A program made the position numbers and the translations under genes. Shown here in pieces: positions 1 through 12,773 of a DNA stretch of 64,000 nt. The notes below the pieces were generated by a model that did not search any database, had not been told where the DNA came from, and saw nothing but the letters and a program-made list of their open reading frames with translations. Each line of letters opens with the position of its first letter. Position 1 is the first letter of the stretch. This stretch comes from Paragonimus westermani. Its lineage: Eukaryota > Platyhelminthes > Trematoda > Plagiorchiida > Troglotrematidae. Location of the stretch: the NCBI GenBank assembly GCA_008508345.1, contig QNGE01002651.1:1-64000 (forward strand), given 5' to 3'.

Positions 1-790
1 CCATACACATTTATACGTTTTACTGGTAACACTGTAAAACCACAAGGAGTGACAAACGTCCACAAAATGTGAGAAAAAACAATGTGTACCGCGACCAGGA
101 GAAAATACAACGGCGCACATAGAAACTCACAAAAATGGCGACATTCATTGCCACATCACGGAACGTCAACAATCAAAAGTCCAGTACCCGTCGGACAAAA
201 GCCAGGAAACCGCGAGCGCCACATAAAAGCAAGCTTCACAATGAATCCTTTCATACCCCGAACCCAAATCTACCACTTCCAGTCCAACCCACCAATCCCA
301 AACAACGCACGATGTGACAAGCGGTGAGTTGGCACTCGTAAAATGTGGTCAAGCCAAAGAAGCCTGCAAGACGACATCAAAATGCTCAATGATCAACACG
401 GATTATCAGTCAGCAGATATCGACACTGTTCACATCGGGTTCCCACTAAAGGCGATCAATGTTTCCCAAAATCCGATGGTCGAAAACCGACACACTATGA
501 ACATCCTCCGCGCAAATGAACCAGCATTCGGAGCAGACAGTCGGACACCACTTACGGTAGCAATCTATACTCGACTTTTCACACAAACACTGAGACCATG
601 TCAACGACACAGATGGCGTGATTCGGTAAACGTCAACCGAACCACTGCTATGCGATCTGTGGACTTATCACACATTCCACCAACACTCATACAGCTCTCA
701 AGTCGTACGACCATCGCCACTACTTCCAACGCCACATCACCAGATATGAGCTCAGTTACAGGCTATTGCAGCGACGTCATAAGCAGATGA
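1..790 (-). repeat. Dispersed repeat R, copy 1
   Basis: About 0.8 kb found four times in the window: here, 19,009-19,745, 19,747-20,407 and 42,809-43,598. It is written as minus strand so that all copies share the orientation of the right-hand copies. An open frame of about 145-160 codons on the other strand is present in all copies, but the copies are too similar for this to show selection. I recognise no transposase, integrase or RT motif. It could be an LTR, a non-autonomous element or a satellite unit. Confidence 0.7.
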
Positions 791-2423
791 TTTCGAGTGC
801 ATGTTTAATGCGCACACACAGAACGTCGAGCAGTCTTCAGACAGTTATACCATCAGAATCATAACGGCAAACTCTGACTGAGATTTTTCTTCGTCTGTTT
901 TTTAGTATTCACAGTCATATTACTAGTGAACGTCTGAAAATACCGAGCAATTTGCTTCCCAAACCATGCGGATTAGCTCGTCACAGTGATCTAAGCCAAA
1001 GAACATATATGCTATTCAAAGATAACTGCAAGTGGCTTTGCGCTGCGCATGAGTAAACGAAACTAGCCTGCGCTACATCACCACGGTTTCACGCGAACAT
1101 CTCACACTCGAGGTACGCACAGAATCCTAACCAACGCAAATATTCCAGGAAGGAAATGAATGGTATAATTGTGAATGAAATCCGGAACTGAGATATTTAC
1201 CTTGGGCAGGTCTATTACGCAGTTAGATGCTACGGTAGCTTCAGCATGAACTGATACGTAGCTTAGTAATAGCATCTCCAGGACGACGCCGAACCACGAT
1301 AGCACTACGTAGCAGCAACCTACTGTAAAATATACATGGACAGAGTTAAGTCACACAAACAGGTAAGCTGGCTGCTAGTATTCACCGAAGAACAACACTG
1401 ACAATACGAAGCGTGAAATTACGATTGCGTTCAATAAGCAAGGCATCTTCATGAAGAGTATAAGCTATACTGTCCGCTTTGAAAAACTATCATGTCCATT
1501 TTTCTGAAAAACCCAATGACCAGTATCGGATATCTGTTTTGTACAGTGTAACGGCCGCAAATTTGGCAATGGGTTGCTTACGTTTTGTAATAAAATTTTA
1601 AAAGGCATTTTAGGATAAACTTTGCCAGTTAGTCTAGCGAGCGGTTTATTTTGTGTTAATCTCCCGTAAATTATTTTCGTACAAAATTAAGTCGTGTAGA
1701 GCACTGAATTTGGAGGGGTAGACTTGTTGCTATAACCAGTCTGTGCTTCTGAGCTTACTACAAACGATGGGCCTGAGAAGCTGGCCCACGTATTAATTCA
1801 ACTTGTTAGGTCGAGTTATGACAGTTTCGAAAGACGTTACTGCGCAAAAAGAACGCATGGGAATACAACGTGCGATGGTTGAGATATCAATATCTGGTCA
1901 GTTGGTAAGCAAAAATTCATGATCCAGAGGATGAAATCACCTACTGAAAGCCCCATAACATGCAAGTCACAGTCCGTCGTTAATGATGGAACTCAGAACT
2001 GATCGAATCCCGACGATAAAAGTTTCCAGTTCCATTATGAGAAATGTGGAGTTGGGCCATATAATTATTAAAAGTGGTTTATACCTAAGAAACCTTCTCA
2101 AGTCCCAATTCCGAGAACAGCATTCGTTCCAACTGCACTGCCAATCAACTTCACGGAGGCATCAACCAAAGAGTTGGAGTTTGTCGTGCTAACATACATA
2201 AGCTGTAGTACACTATGACTTAAAACCAAAAGCAGTGCAGCACGCCACTGATCCCAAAATGGTGGTGTGAGGTGAGAATCATGAGGAAACTAAAAACGGA
2301 CTATACGTCTAGGTGTAAAAGCAAGAATAAAATGTGTGAGAAAACACTGTTCAGCCAGATCGATATGCCTCCTGCGTAACGTAGAAAGCATTCAGTTCGG
2401 CTGGAAGATAAGTGCCCGGAGAT
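791..2423. other. No gene recognised (arm 1)
   Basis: Non-coding in appearance, with only short open frames. A minus-strand frame at 1,102-1,305 has a hydrophobic start but opens with a non-ATG codon and has no splice context. The mirrored sequence is 41,583-42,808. Confidence 0.4.
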
Positions 2424-2744
2424 TCATGGAGAATACGACTCATGGCGTCCTACCTGAAAGTTAATGCGTATGGGGAGAATGAGGACAGAATCAGGACAGG
2501 ACCTTATGTCGACCGAAGAAGTCTGATCAGATCTCAAAAATGTTTCCTGGGCACCGAAGTCAATGTGTTCAGTTGAAACATAAGCAGGGAGACACTTCTG
2601 AAATCTTCCGCCGACAGTTGTCTTTAACAGATTATCCGGAGCGCACGGCACAATCTGTTGCTGAAGGGGATGGAACCAACGAATGAGGATACCAACGAAG
2701 TGCCGAGAACCCAAGCCTGACACGGTGGAGACAGCTGTGCAGCC

Positions 2745-3640
2745 CCCGAAAACCATCATCATCATCATCATAGACAGCAATACATCAGTGGTTCACACTA
2801 ATGCTTAACTGCCACACAACCATGAAGAAACAGCAAACCCTATATAGAAAGAGAGAACGAAAAAGAAGGGGACGGGAAGGGACCTAACTACTGAAAATGA
2901 CTACGTCCCTATTCAAACGTTCAGCATCAAGGTGCCTACACCTTGCAAACAACACAACCGAGCTGCAAGTGAGAGTAAGGCGTCATCAGCGATACAGCTT
3001 CCTTACGGCTTTCACTGCACCGCGTCATTAAATGCACTCACTTCACAGACAGCTCGGCCAAACAACGACAACATTCACGCCACTGAGCTCGATTAGCCGC
3101 CATCTCACCTAGTGTCTCCAACCACCGACTCTGTGAGTCGCGAGGACCCCAGCCCGGGAGACGAACACGACCCACGGCGGCCAACCCCTTGGTGAACAAC
3201 TTCATTTCCCTACGCCAGGTCATTGTCTGTCCACCTCGCACCTTACACCAGTCGGTCGCAGTGTCAGCGAATAGTGCTCGGTGTGGAAGACGACTAACTG
3301 GCATTCTTAATACATGACCTAACCATCTAAGCCTGTGTAAACGTAGAGATTGGACAAGAGAACTCGTCTGACAATCACTACCAAACACCCGCTTCCTAAC
3401 CTCCTCGTTACTTACGCGCTGATGCCACCCGATACGAGCGATTGAACGCAGACATCGGTGGTCAAATACTTGAAGACGGTTCACGTCTTCTACCCTGAGC
3501 GGCCAGGTTTCGCTGCCGTAAAGTAATACGGCCGGTAACCGCTGTACGGCACAGTCCTGGATTCTAGTCTGCGAAATGCAGCACACATTGACATCCAACG
3601 AGTCTAGCGCATCCCGATGATATATTGGGCTGCACTGAAC
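2745..3640 (-). mobile_element. RTE-type LINE family A, internally deleted copy
   Basis: Reading right to left, the frame at 3,598-3,038 begins with an endonuclease-like segment (DVNVCCISQTRIQD). It passes almost directly into the C-terminal RT region (LLYGSETWPLRVEDVNRLQ, then LRWLGHVLRMP). The remainder of the endonuclease and the RT palm are missing, so this is an internally deleted copy. A 3' untranslated region follows and ends in a short (ATG)n tract near 2,755-2,772, a tail type typical of RTE elements. In the other arm most of this copy falls in the N gap. It is dead: no catalytic RT residues remain. Confidence 0.85.
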
Positions 3641-4030
3641 GGTGTGGCGACCACGCGGACAAAATCATTCATGGGACAGAAATCACTAGTTAGAGGTCTG
3701 ACGATCCACGGTCTGCTGGTCCACCGAATTGGAGTTTGAAATAAAAAATTGATCAGCAGAATCAGGTTTTCACCCATCTAACCTGCCGTATCCCGCAGAT
3801 GGGACGAATTACTTCATACTACAAGATGATCGATGCATTATGGAATAAGTGGTGTGAATATTCACGGATCTATTTGAGCTGAGGTATTGCCAGGACGCCC
3901 AGACTCAAACAGGAGGATGAGTAAGGTTATTAATCAACGCCTTTGGCTCAAAAGCCTGTACTGCAAGACTGCAGGTGGGCGGCAGAGTATCAGAACTCGC
4001 ATTATTCCCGGAAAGAGATTCCGATCTTAT

Positions 4031-4625
4031 TGACACGGATTGTCAAGCGAGTTGTTTTGTTCACTCCTTATATTCACACAGACTTAGATGGCTAGGCCAT
4101 GTGCTAAGGATACCAGCTGGTCGTCGGCCACACCGAATACTCTTTGTCGACGCTGCGGCCGACTGATGCAAGGTACGAGGTGGACAGATAATGACCCCAC
4201 GTACAGAATTGAGATCGTTCATCAACGGGTTGTCCCCTTTGGATCGGGTTCAACTCCCACGTTGGGGCTATGGCGACTCACACAGTCGACGTCTGGAGAC
4301 TTTGGATGAGATGGCGGCTAATCGAACGCAGTGGTGTGTGAGTGTTGTCGTTGTTTGGCCGATCTGTTTGTGAATTGATGCGGGGCATGGAAAGCCGTCA
4401 TAAAACTGTCTTGCTTACAGTTTGGTTTTTTTTTGTAAGATGTGGGCACCTTGTTGCTGGATGTTTGAATATGGATGAAACTATTTTCAGTGGTTAGGTC
4501 CCTTCCCCTTCTTTTTCCTTCGCTCTTTCTGAACAGTGTTTGAGTTTTTGAATGTTTTGTGGCAGTTACGCATCAGTGGGAACCACTGATGTGTTGCTCT
4601 CTTTGATACTGATGACGACGATAGG
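4031..4625 (+). mobile_element. RTE-type LINE family A, 3' fragment
   Basis: Contains the C-terminal coding end (DTDCQASCFVHSLY, LRWLGHVLRIPAGRRPHRI, then a tract ending in VVVVWPICL) and the 3' UTR. It ends in a GAT/GAC-rich tail near 4,605-4,622. It is truncated at its 5' side and shifted in frame around the GGQ/TPRTE stretch. The same fragment is mirrored at 39,634-40,228 on the minus strand. Confidence 0.85.
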
Positions 4626-7288
4626 GGAGAGACCACGGATTTAAACCAAAACCTTCGGTTCGAAGGCCTGAACCCGTGGGTCTTCGTGCTGATCCAGGAC
4701 CAACCGCCTCACGCGTGCCAACGTATTGATCGCACCGAATTACGTCCATTTGGAGCGTTCCAATAGGCTGAGTGTGTAAATGATGGTTGCGTTCGAATAT
4801 GGAAGAGAGCTTTCGGGCCGGTGAGGGCGTGGATACGCATGTGCAGGTTGGGACAGACTAGACAGCTTGTCACGTGAGAGGTCGGGAAGACGAGTACAAC
4901 CGAAACGGAGTTTGGAGATCAGGATATGATGCATTTGAGAATCACCGTCCGGACCATTCCGATCTTCATGCTCTGATAACTTTTTGTTGCCAGTTCAGCT
5001 GCCGTAACCGATGCTCAGTTATTGGAAGTTACAGATTGTGCGAAGAGTCACGTTAAAGGTATTTCACGGCAATACGTGGAATTATCATAAGTTCTCAGCC
5101 GAGCAAGGTTAACGAACTATGGCCATACGTCAGCCCAATGTGGTTGTGCTCGCTCGCTCAACTTTGTTTGAATCACACGGTGCGGCTTCATGCCCTCGGT
5201 GTTCAAGGTACAATGGATTTGGGGTGTTCGTTGATCAATAATTTATCGATTAACGGGTGCCCCAGATTAGAAACCAACATGCATTGTTCAGTTAGCGGAC
5301 AGATCAGAACTGGGACATTTCCGTCATGGACTATATTGCAACGGCCATTTTCAGTAATTGATAATGACCGATGCATAGATAAATCAAAACATTTGCAGAA
5401 AGATAGATTGCAATCGACAAGTTTTCCGCAAATATTGAACTGTGGCGTCCGGTACTGTTGTCAGGATACCCTACTTTTCCCCGTGAACCAATATTTCTCA
5501 GAGAAGTCCCTTTTATCCCATGGCGATGAACAGAAACCCCTCCAACCCTCCTTAGGTAACCTTCACTTCGCCTTAACATACGTGACTTATGGTCCATTGT
5601 GCTTATTGATCGCTTAGTAACCTTGACTGTCCCAACAATAAAGATCCAAAACGATTGACTTAACTTTTTGATGACCATCACTGAGATATCGTTATTTGTT
5701 AGTAGGTACTCAAGCTATCACGGTTAAGAGTTCCACTACACAGTGCGTAGAAGCTGAAAACTGTTACAGCCTGGGCAGCGTCGAGCCAGGGATCGGCAAA
5801 CAAGTCCCAAAATTTGGTAGGAGCGGTAGTTTCTATCTATCGGTCACACACTTCAAGTAGCTAATTCGAAAACTCAGCGGGTTATCCCTCCAGCTCATTC
5901 GATGACCGCTCAGTCATATAAGCCAGGAGCCTGACCAGAAGGTACTATGGCTCTGACCGCTGCTTACCCCAACAGCGATGTCGAATTATCTAGAAGTACC
6001 AGAAGGGTAAAAAATAAGACAGGGCTAAGCGGAATAACAAGAAACGGTATGAATGCAGGTATGCCATTGACTGTGGCGTACGGCAATCTCGAGTAGCAGC
6101 TGCATTTGGCGACATAAATGATCATGAGAACTCTAGCCAGGAAGACGGAAGCTAAATACTTTACTGAATGGAACAGCCACAGGTTTCGTGGTCCGTGATT
6201 GCATCGTTGCTTGACTGGCGATGGTCAAACACAAGCCTGTTGACATCTTCGACGCGAACATATTACGTTTCCGAAACACAGAGCAAAGCAGAAAGTATAC
6301 CAGCGTTACACATCTTTCCTTTCGTCTTTTCGATATCATAATGATGCAGGTTGGCAAAGTCAACTCGTGCCTTTGCCGTCCTTGCTGACGTCTCATCAGT
6401 AATATTGCAAGCTGATGAGGGCGCTACTCAAGTACGAGACGCTGCTCACAGTCTCAAGTGAATTGCATACAATGAAGAAAGTGGAAGTGAGAATATCCCA
6501 GTCTTGGGGCAGCACTTTGAAGACACAAAGCCCATTACACATAAATCGGCCCGGTCACTCACTTAGTTCAGCATGGCCTGCATCTCCGATACGCTCCAAT
6601 TGTAAAACCATGAGCAACCGTTAGTTAACAAAGCATGAACCCTAACAACCGAACTGCGTACTTGTATGATCATGTGAATAATGCGGAATGTACACTGCAC
6701 CGTGTTAACGTGACTTAACACAGGTGTAAGAAAACGGAAATAGTTACGACGATAACCACGATATCAGGACCGTGTGAAGGGCACACATAAGGTGGATATT
6801 TTGACCCGGTGTTTCAGTAGCAATTCAGTGTCAGTTATTTCCTTTCTGGCATATTTGTAGTGTGGAGGAGGTGCTCCTTGATAAAATACCACATAGTGAG
6901 TGAGCGATGTGGAATCCTGCCCACTGAGACCCACGATCAAGTTCGACAATCCCCAAGGGCAATGACAACTAGCAACAAACGAGTTCGTGGCGCCTCAGTG
7001 AAACCAAGGAAATGAAGTATAAGGAACGGGGACGTACTTGGTGAATTTATGAAAACCCATCAGCGTGCCGGTTGGTCAGGGGGTGTTCGTCGTACGCCAA
7101 GAGATAGAGAATGACCGGTAACCTAGCACGGGTAACAATTCCGGCCGCTAAAGACCGCACTGTTTAGAGTTTCGTAGCGTACGAAGCCAGTGAATGGTGG
7201 AATATTGATCGCCGAATAATAGAAAACAATCGCCGAAGTTCACAACCCATGATCAACACAGAGCAACAAAAAAAGGAAACATTCTTAC
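4626..7288. other. No gene recognised; intronic-type sequence (arm 1)
   Basis: By mirror position this is the inverted copy of the long Rif1-like intron (36,971-39,633). It holds open frames up to 159 codons (5,138-5,617) on both strands. None has recognisable motifs or splice context, and the overlapping frames on both strands suggest chance. Confidence 0.4.
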
Positions 7289-7465
7289 CGGAAGGTGAAT
7301 CTGTAACAAGACTTTGTCCAACAGAGGGTGAGACCGCCGTAGGACTGTGTTTCCTGTCAGGAGTTGTTGGTTCAGACGGTGGCTCCGAACGTTTTTGACG
7401 TGCGTTTTGCTCGGCAGCCTTCTGAAGGCCAAGCACAAGCATTCGCTGGGCTCGACTTGTAGCAC
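7289..7465 (-). pseudogene. Inverted duplicate of a Rif1-like exon
   Basis: This is the reverse copy of the exon at 36,794-36,970, with the same splice borders (acceptor CAG, donor GTAAG). It encodes the SRAQRMLVLGLQKAAEQN segment and a proline/serine-rich tail ending in DSPSG. The exon that follows it in the native gene (with RVSF, at 44,560) has no copy here, so this duplicate cannot make the complete protein. It may be an allelic contig rather than a true second locus. Confidence 0.65.
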
Positions 7466-8053
7466 CTGCTAAGAACGAACGAAGAACAACGGATGCAGAT
7501 AGTAAGACTAAGGATTCCAAAGTGGAACGGAATCGCAGACATATGCATTCATTATCAGCCAGAATTCGATGGACGGCAAGGGATCTTTATAGTGAAGTAG
7601 TAAACATCTAAAACAGACTAAATAACTAAGCACGTGAGTTGTGTCAATGTAGACCCAAATTTATGACAAAAAGTGATCAGTGTACGTAACAGACGTTTGT
7701 TACTGTTCCATGAAAAAACAGGTTATACTGAAATAGATTATGATAAGACTGTCCAAACACAGACAGTGCGAAGGCAGTAGAAGCCGATAGTTAGACAAAC
7801 GATTGCCACGACGTTACCGATGGGTAAGCTACTCACCCTGAACTCACAAAGGTATAATCTACCATGTCCGATTATTCATATACCTTCAGAAAAGTAATTT
7901 GGGAAAAATATCTATAAGTCGATCAAGTGCAAACGGTGACTGTTGAGACACCCGCTTTCAGGTAGGTCTACGCGATTCTGAGATCAGTAGTAAGCTCTTG
8001 CTTGATGGTAGTCGCAACAACATCATTGATCGATCTAAAAAGACATGGAAGAC

Positions 8054-8263
8054 CAGACACACTTCGAATCAGAGGGCTGCAGCGATTGACCGGGGCAGGC
8101 ATTGGAACCGTTAGCGATGGCGGAGTTGTTGGACATGCACTTTTAAGCAGATGTGCAACAGTAGGTGAAGTTGATGTGTTTTCAATCCGAGTCAGACGAG
8201 GAGATTCATCAGGGTTGAGAGCTGAATTGGATTCTAATATTGGCAGTTCACGATTGATCGAAT
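8054..8263 (-). pseudogene. Inverted duplicate of a Rif1-like exon
   Basis: Reverse copy of the exon at 35,996-36,205. It encodes a Ser/Thr/Pro-rich linker (SPRLTRIENTSTSP, then NRCSPLIRSVSG). The acceptor is the same CTTAG. It is a partial duplicate of the gene on the opposite strand of the window. Confidence 0.6.
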
Positions 8264-8835
8264 CTAAGAAGAGTAGATTAAAAGCACGAGAAAGAAATAC
8301 ACGTCAATAGAAGACGGTTCATGATATGGTGAAACGCACCATGAACTAGTAAATTTCAAGTGATCCAAGAGCACATACACACGTGTGTTTGATGGTAAAT
8401 GCAAACAGGGAAATTGCCGTGATATCAACTATCCTGTGCATACAACGTTCAGGTAGGGTAAACGATCGAAGATCACACCGGGGACATTTGACATATCAGT
8501 TGGAAAGGTCTTAGCAAACAAACGAGCGTGCTGTGAATTCCAAAAGATATAGAAATTTATTACAGCAGTTTACTTCCTATGTTTGTTGATCTCAAACATT
8601 GATGATTTACTTCATGATGAAACAGTCAAGAGCGAACCAAAAAAAATGTATGATGCGTGACAGTGGAAATAAACAAAGACGTGGATAGGTCTGAAATATT
8701 GTCATCAGCGAACATTTATCATAGCGATGGTGTTCGACTGGTGTACAATCAAGGCTACATAAATTAGTGAAAAATCACTAGGCCTAAAATCAATAAAGGT
8801 GAACTCTAACTGAAACCTGAAAGATGAAGCAACAC

Positions 8836-8941
8836 CTTTAGATTCACTGTTGGATGCAGTTCCCAGAGTAGGCTGCTTATCGGACGCGACAAAATCCAGA
8901 TGAACAGATGTATCCGGGAAGGAAGGTTGTGGTTGTTCGCA
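8836..8941 (-). pseudogene. Inverted duplicate of a Rif1-like exon (short)
   Basis: Reverse copy of the exon at 35,318-35,423 with acceptor TTTCTAG and donor AAAG|GTG. It encodes an acidic, low-complexity stretch (PDTSVHLDFVASDKQ) that has no known motif. Confidence is lower because the exon is short and its upstream phase partner was not found. Confidence 0.45.
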
Positions 8942-9666
8942 CTAGAAACGCAAACGAACAGTCTATATGAGTACCAGAAAATCGGATGACGTTTATATAT
9001 ATATATTGGGCAAGTAACAGTTTAAAACTGAGAAGAGGATAGTACGAAAAAAGTGCAGGTCCAAAGCTAGTGGCGAATCAAGCGAGCTGAGCTAGTCAGA
9101 GCCGAAGAAACTGACCCATGTCGAACAATGTGATAGACTGAGTGTTACGTGTTCCAGAGCTCGGAAGAGAGATTTTTGGTCTTCCATCTTAGACAATAAT
9201 CCCTAATCTCTTTGTGCACTGACCTGAGCACCCATGACGCCACTGCGCGACTGTCAATGGGTCTCCTAAGCAATATTATAATCAAGCGCCTAATGACCCT
9301 GGTTCTCAAACGTACTCCACAACTGTGGTCGTTCGTCCCCAGTTCGTCTCATTGGCTTATCATCATCAATACGATTACATCGACCACTTAACAGGTAAAT
9401 TGGAAAAATAGCGACAAAATTTAAGCCACTTAGCACCAGTATTCGCAGCTAGGGAGATTAAAGCGATCCATAATCCTTGACTCACTAGTGGTCGCTTCCA
9501 TTGTCCATTGTCGTGCCTATGAGAAACTCGGTGATTTGGATTAATTCAATGTTAGTCAGTCGAAAAGTTTGTCTGAATGTGGAGGCTGCAATCAAATGTG
9601 ATTAGTGTTCATTTCGGAACAAGTTATCGATTGACCACTGCGTAATTTGACCAGTTAACAAGGGGC
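8942..9666. other. No gene recognised (arm 1)
   Basis: AT-rich with a short TA run near 8,996-9,006. No exon or element was recognised. It mirrors 34,593-35,317. Confidence 0.4.
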
Positions 9667-10044
9667 CTAAAAAGGGCTGTGCAGCCTAGTAAACGGTGAG
9701 TTTGGCACTCTATTCAAAGTTTGAATGAATGAGTTTGATACCGCCCTACAGCAAAAAATCCACCTTCTAACAACTTGGCTACTTAACTGTTGATACCGTC
9801 TGATGAATGCGACGGAACGCGTGCATCTGTGATCAACTATTCCAACGCTGTTTACATTCTCAACCCTCAGCGGCCATTTAGCGCAACCGTAAAGTAAAAA
9901 TGTTTCAAGTGTGCAACCCATAGGATCAAACGAGACATTCACGTGAATCCACAGATGACATATAATAGAATACTGCTGTATTTGAAGAAACGAACGTTCT
10001 ACACTAGCGATATTCGAGATACAACTTACTAAGTGCACACTCAC
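9667..10044 (-). mobile_element. Old LINE family A C-terminal fragment
   Basis: A 125-codon frame contains YG-KWPLRVENVN, DHRCTRSVAFIRR and VVRRWIF. These line up with the YGSETWPLRVEDVN, DHRCLRSIARIGW and EVRKRVF blocks of the better-preserved copies. More residues are changed than in other copies, so this is an older insertion. It is mirrored at 34,215-34,592. Confidence 0.7.
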
Positions 10045-11635
10045 TATAGTTCAGTTGCCCCGCTCGCTTCACCTGGTTTTTATATGTTCACTCAGTGGTG
10101 ACCGTTCCCACAAACGAGCGATGATGTCAATAACAGTCGGAGCATATAATTAACGCATGTGCCACATTGACACGGATCAACCCAATGGTTTCGCTTTTGA
10201 TAGTCAGGCTTTCTTGACTGTTCATTGTTGGTTGTATGTCAAGACTGGTGCAGCCGTTTCCGGGCAACCGTTTTGATGTCAACGACGAGTATGACTTAAG
10301 AGATTCACTTGCATTCTTGAGGACGGTATAGTAATAACTAACCCAACCTCGTTTTCGCTTTTGTTACCGGAATGAGCTAGTTGCCATACAGCGTTCAAAG
10401 GAAAATGGTTGCACCTAAACATTTTGTAGTTCACACTAACCAGGAAGTCAACTGAAGTCTATATCTGCAATGTTCAGGAACGGTATACGAATGTCGAACA
10501 GCTGGCCTAGATTCATTGAAGCCATTAAAACAGTGTTTCACTACAAAATGCAGTGAGGCATAATGCAAACAAACTCCGAGCGGATTGAAATAAATGCATG
10601 TGAACGAATCAAAAGATATCCCACACATCGCATTATAAGACCGTCACTTACTGTTTGGTTGACTTCTACTTGCATTGGCGATATAAGAACCCTAAAAGAA
10701 TACAAGAAAGCAATACATGATATAAAATATAGAACGTGATTACAAAAAGACTATTAATTCATAATTATACATCGCGCATCTTAGGAGTCGCGCATGGAAG
10801 GCGCGATCGTAAGAGGTGGGCAAGCAAGAAGTAAGATAGTAAAGATTGGAGCACAGCCAAACAGCTGCTCACAATGTGATCGAAGTGTACAAGTGACGAG
10901 TCAACAGTATTCTACAACGATTTAGCTGCAAATTTATTGGTCGTAAGGTAACGAAATTCGCAATTCATCCCCATGACTGACGAGTAACCGGTCAACTGAC
11001 AACTGTCGCATCGACTGGCACTACTTTCTGGTGTCCGGACCGTCTGCAAACTTACTGCCCGGGGCAAACGTGCATGTGAATAGTAAGCTGTTTGTGGAAA
11101 ACTTTAATCGCAAGAACTGCAGTTATTGCGCTAACATCAAGCGGTCGTATGTGTATGTAAACGTGTTGTACGCATTATGCGACCGAAGCGGTCGAATGCG
11201 ATTTTTAGCACACACACACAGTACACATAACACGTATAAATTAGTCCACGAAAACAGTTGCTTCATTTTCAACCTTCAAAATGACCCAATGAGTGAAAAT
11301 TGCCCTTGAGAGAAGCATCAAACCCTCCGTTACCAACAAAACTATAAAGCCTGATATGCAAGTAAAAAACACAGCCGGTTAGTAACTCGAACGTTTTCAT
11401 CTAAAACGTGCGAAAATAGCTCGAACGGGTAGTCATCCGTAAATCTGGAATTAGAGGTGAAACAGAATGCTAGCAAATGTCCACGATTCCGGCTTTGAGT
11501 ATATGTCCCAAGAATTATAGCTTATTTAAAGGCATTTCATAATGACAATAACATGATAAATGGACGATAAGAATCTGCAACAAAACATATGCGAAGAAAA
11601 AACCTAAGGAACAGTTCACAAAATGGTAATCATAA
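10045..11635. other. No gene recognised; CA microsatellite at 11,208-11,219
   Basis: Only short frames are present. The CA tract has six units here and eight in the other arm, the clearest length difference between arms. It mirrors 32,616-34,214. Confidence 0.4.
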
Positions 11636-12372
11636 ACATCATCGTAGAGAACAACACATCAGTGGTTCTCACTGATGCGTAACTTCCACAAAACATTCAA
11701 AAAATCAAACACTGTTCGGAAAGAGCGAAGGAAAAAGAAGGGGAAGGGACCTAACCACTGAAAATAGCTTCATCCATATTCAAGCATTCAGCATCAAGGT
11801 GCCCACATCTGACAAAAAAACAAACCAAACTGTAAACGAAAGTAAGGCGTCATCAGCAAGACAGTTTTATGACGGCTTTCCATGCCCCGCATCAATTCAC
11901 AAACAGACCGGCCAAACAACGACAACACTCACACACCACTGCGTTCGATTAGCCACCGTCTCACCCAAACTCTCCAGTCGCCGACTGTGGGAGTCGCGAT
12001 AGCCCCAACGTGGGAGTTGAACCCGATCCAAAAGGGACAACCCGTTGGTGAACGATCTCATTTCTGTACGCGGGGTCATCATCTGTCCACCTCGTACCTT
12101 GCACCAGTCGGCCGCAGCGTCGACAAAGAGTATTCGGTGTGGCCGACGACCAGCTGGTATCCTTAGCACATGGCCCAGCCATCTAAGTCTGTGTGAATAT
12201 AAGGAGTGAACAAAACAACTCGCTTGACAATCCGTGTCAAACATCCACTTCCTAACCACGTCGTTGCTCACTCGCTGATGCCATCCAATGTAAGCGATCG
12301 AATGCAGGACATCGGTGGTCAGATGCCTGAAGACGGTTCATGTCTTCTATGTGAGTGGCCAAGTCTCTCTGT
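11636..12372 (-). mobile_element. LINE family A, 3' portion
   Basis: The minus-strand frame at 12,271-11,897 encodes the C-terminal block (SNDVVRKWM, then LRWLGHVLRIPAG, RVQLPRWGYRDSHS and WPVCL). The 3' UTR continues to a GATGATG-like end near 11,636. It is continuous with the copy at 12,766 and beyond except for the 385-bp insertion between them. The mirrored copy is 31,883-32,619. Confidence 0.85.
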
Positions 12373-12380
12373 CACAAAGT

Positions 12381-12765
12381 GTTATAACGCGGAACGACCG
12401 ACTGGATGCAATTGAACTGGAACGATTCCTACGACGCACTGATATGGTACGCGCTGTTTTACCCCGAAGAGCCGATTCCCCCAAAGCCGACTACGAAGGA
12501 AAAACACTGGTTTCCCGAAAAGAGTGTTCATTGTCTCAGCCGGGAGTTCCGAGTGCCGAAAAGCCGAAGTACAAAATGCAGCTCTTGCGTTTTTATATCT
12601 CGTCAAACCATCGGGTGAAAAAAACAAGCTAACTAGCGTCCAGCATATGAGTCGGCGTCAGAGGTAAAAAAAGATGGTACATCAAAGGAATTCGGCTTTA
12701 CAAAAAAACGGTGAATGCTCATTCCAGTTAGTGGAAAGTTTTTTGGGGGTATGTGATATTCCCAA
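12381..12765. mobile_element. 385-bp insertion in LINE, flanked by 8-bp direct repeats (arm 1)
   Basis: The inserted sequence splits a LINE copy. The flanks CACAAAGT (12,373-12,380 and 12,766-12,773) are an exact 8-bp target-site duplication. The LINE reading resumes on both sides. No clear terminal inverted repeats are seen, only a GTT/AAC at the ends. An 8-bp duplication fits hAT-like or P-like non-autonomous DNA elements, but the family is not identified. The identical insertion is in arm 2 at 31,490-31,874. Confidence 0.6.
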
Positions 12766-12773
12766 CACAAAGT

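Noticed and set aside
1..790. Repeat R open frame as a conserved gene
   Set aside because: Four nearly identical copies cannot show selection; copy 3's 17-bp insertion breaks the second frame, and no motif was found.
2424..2780. 118-codon minus frame beginning MLSMMMMMM
   Set aside because: The methionine run is the ATG microsatellite tail of the LINE, and the rest has no recognised motif.
5138..5617. 159-codon plus-strand frame (mirrored at 38,642-39,121)
   Set aside because: A frame of 116 codons overlaps it on the other strand. There are no motifs, no splice context, and it lies in the long intron.
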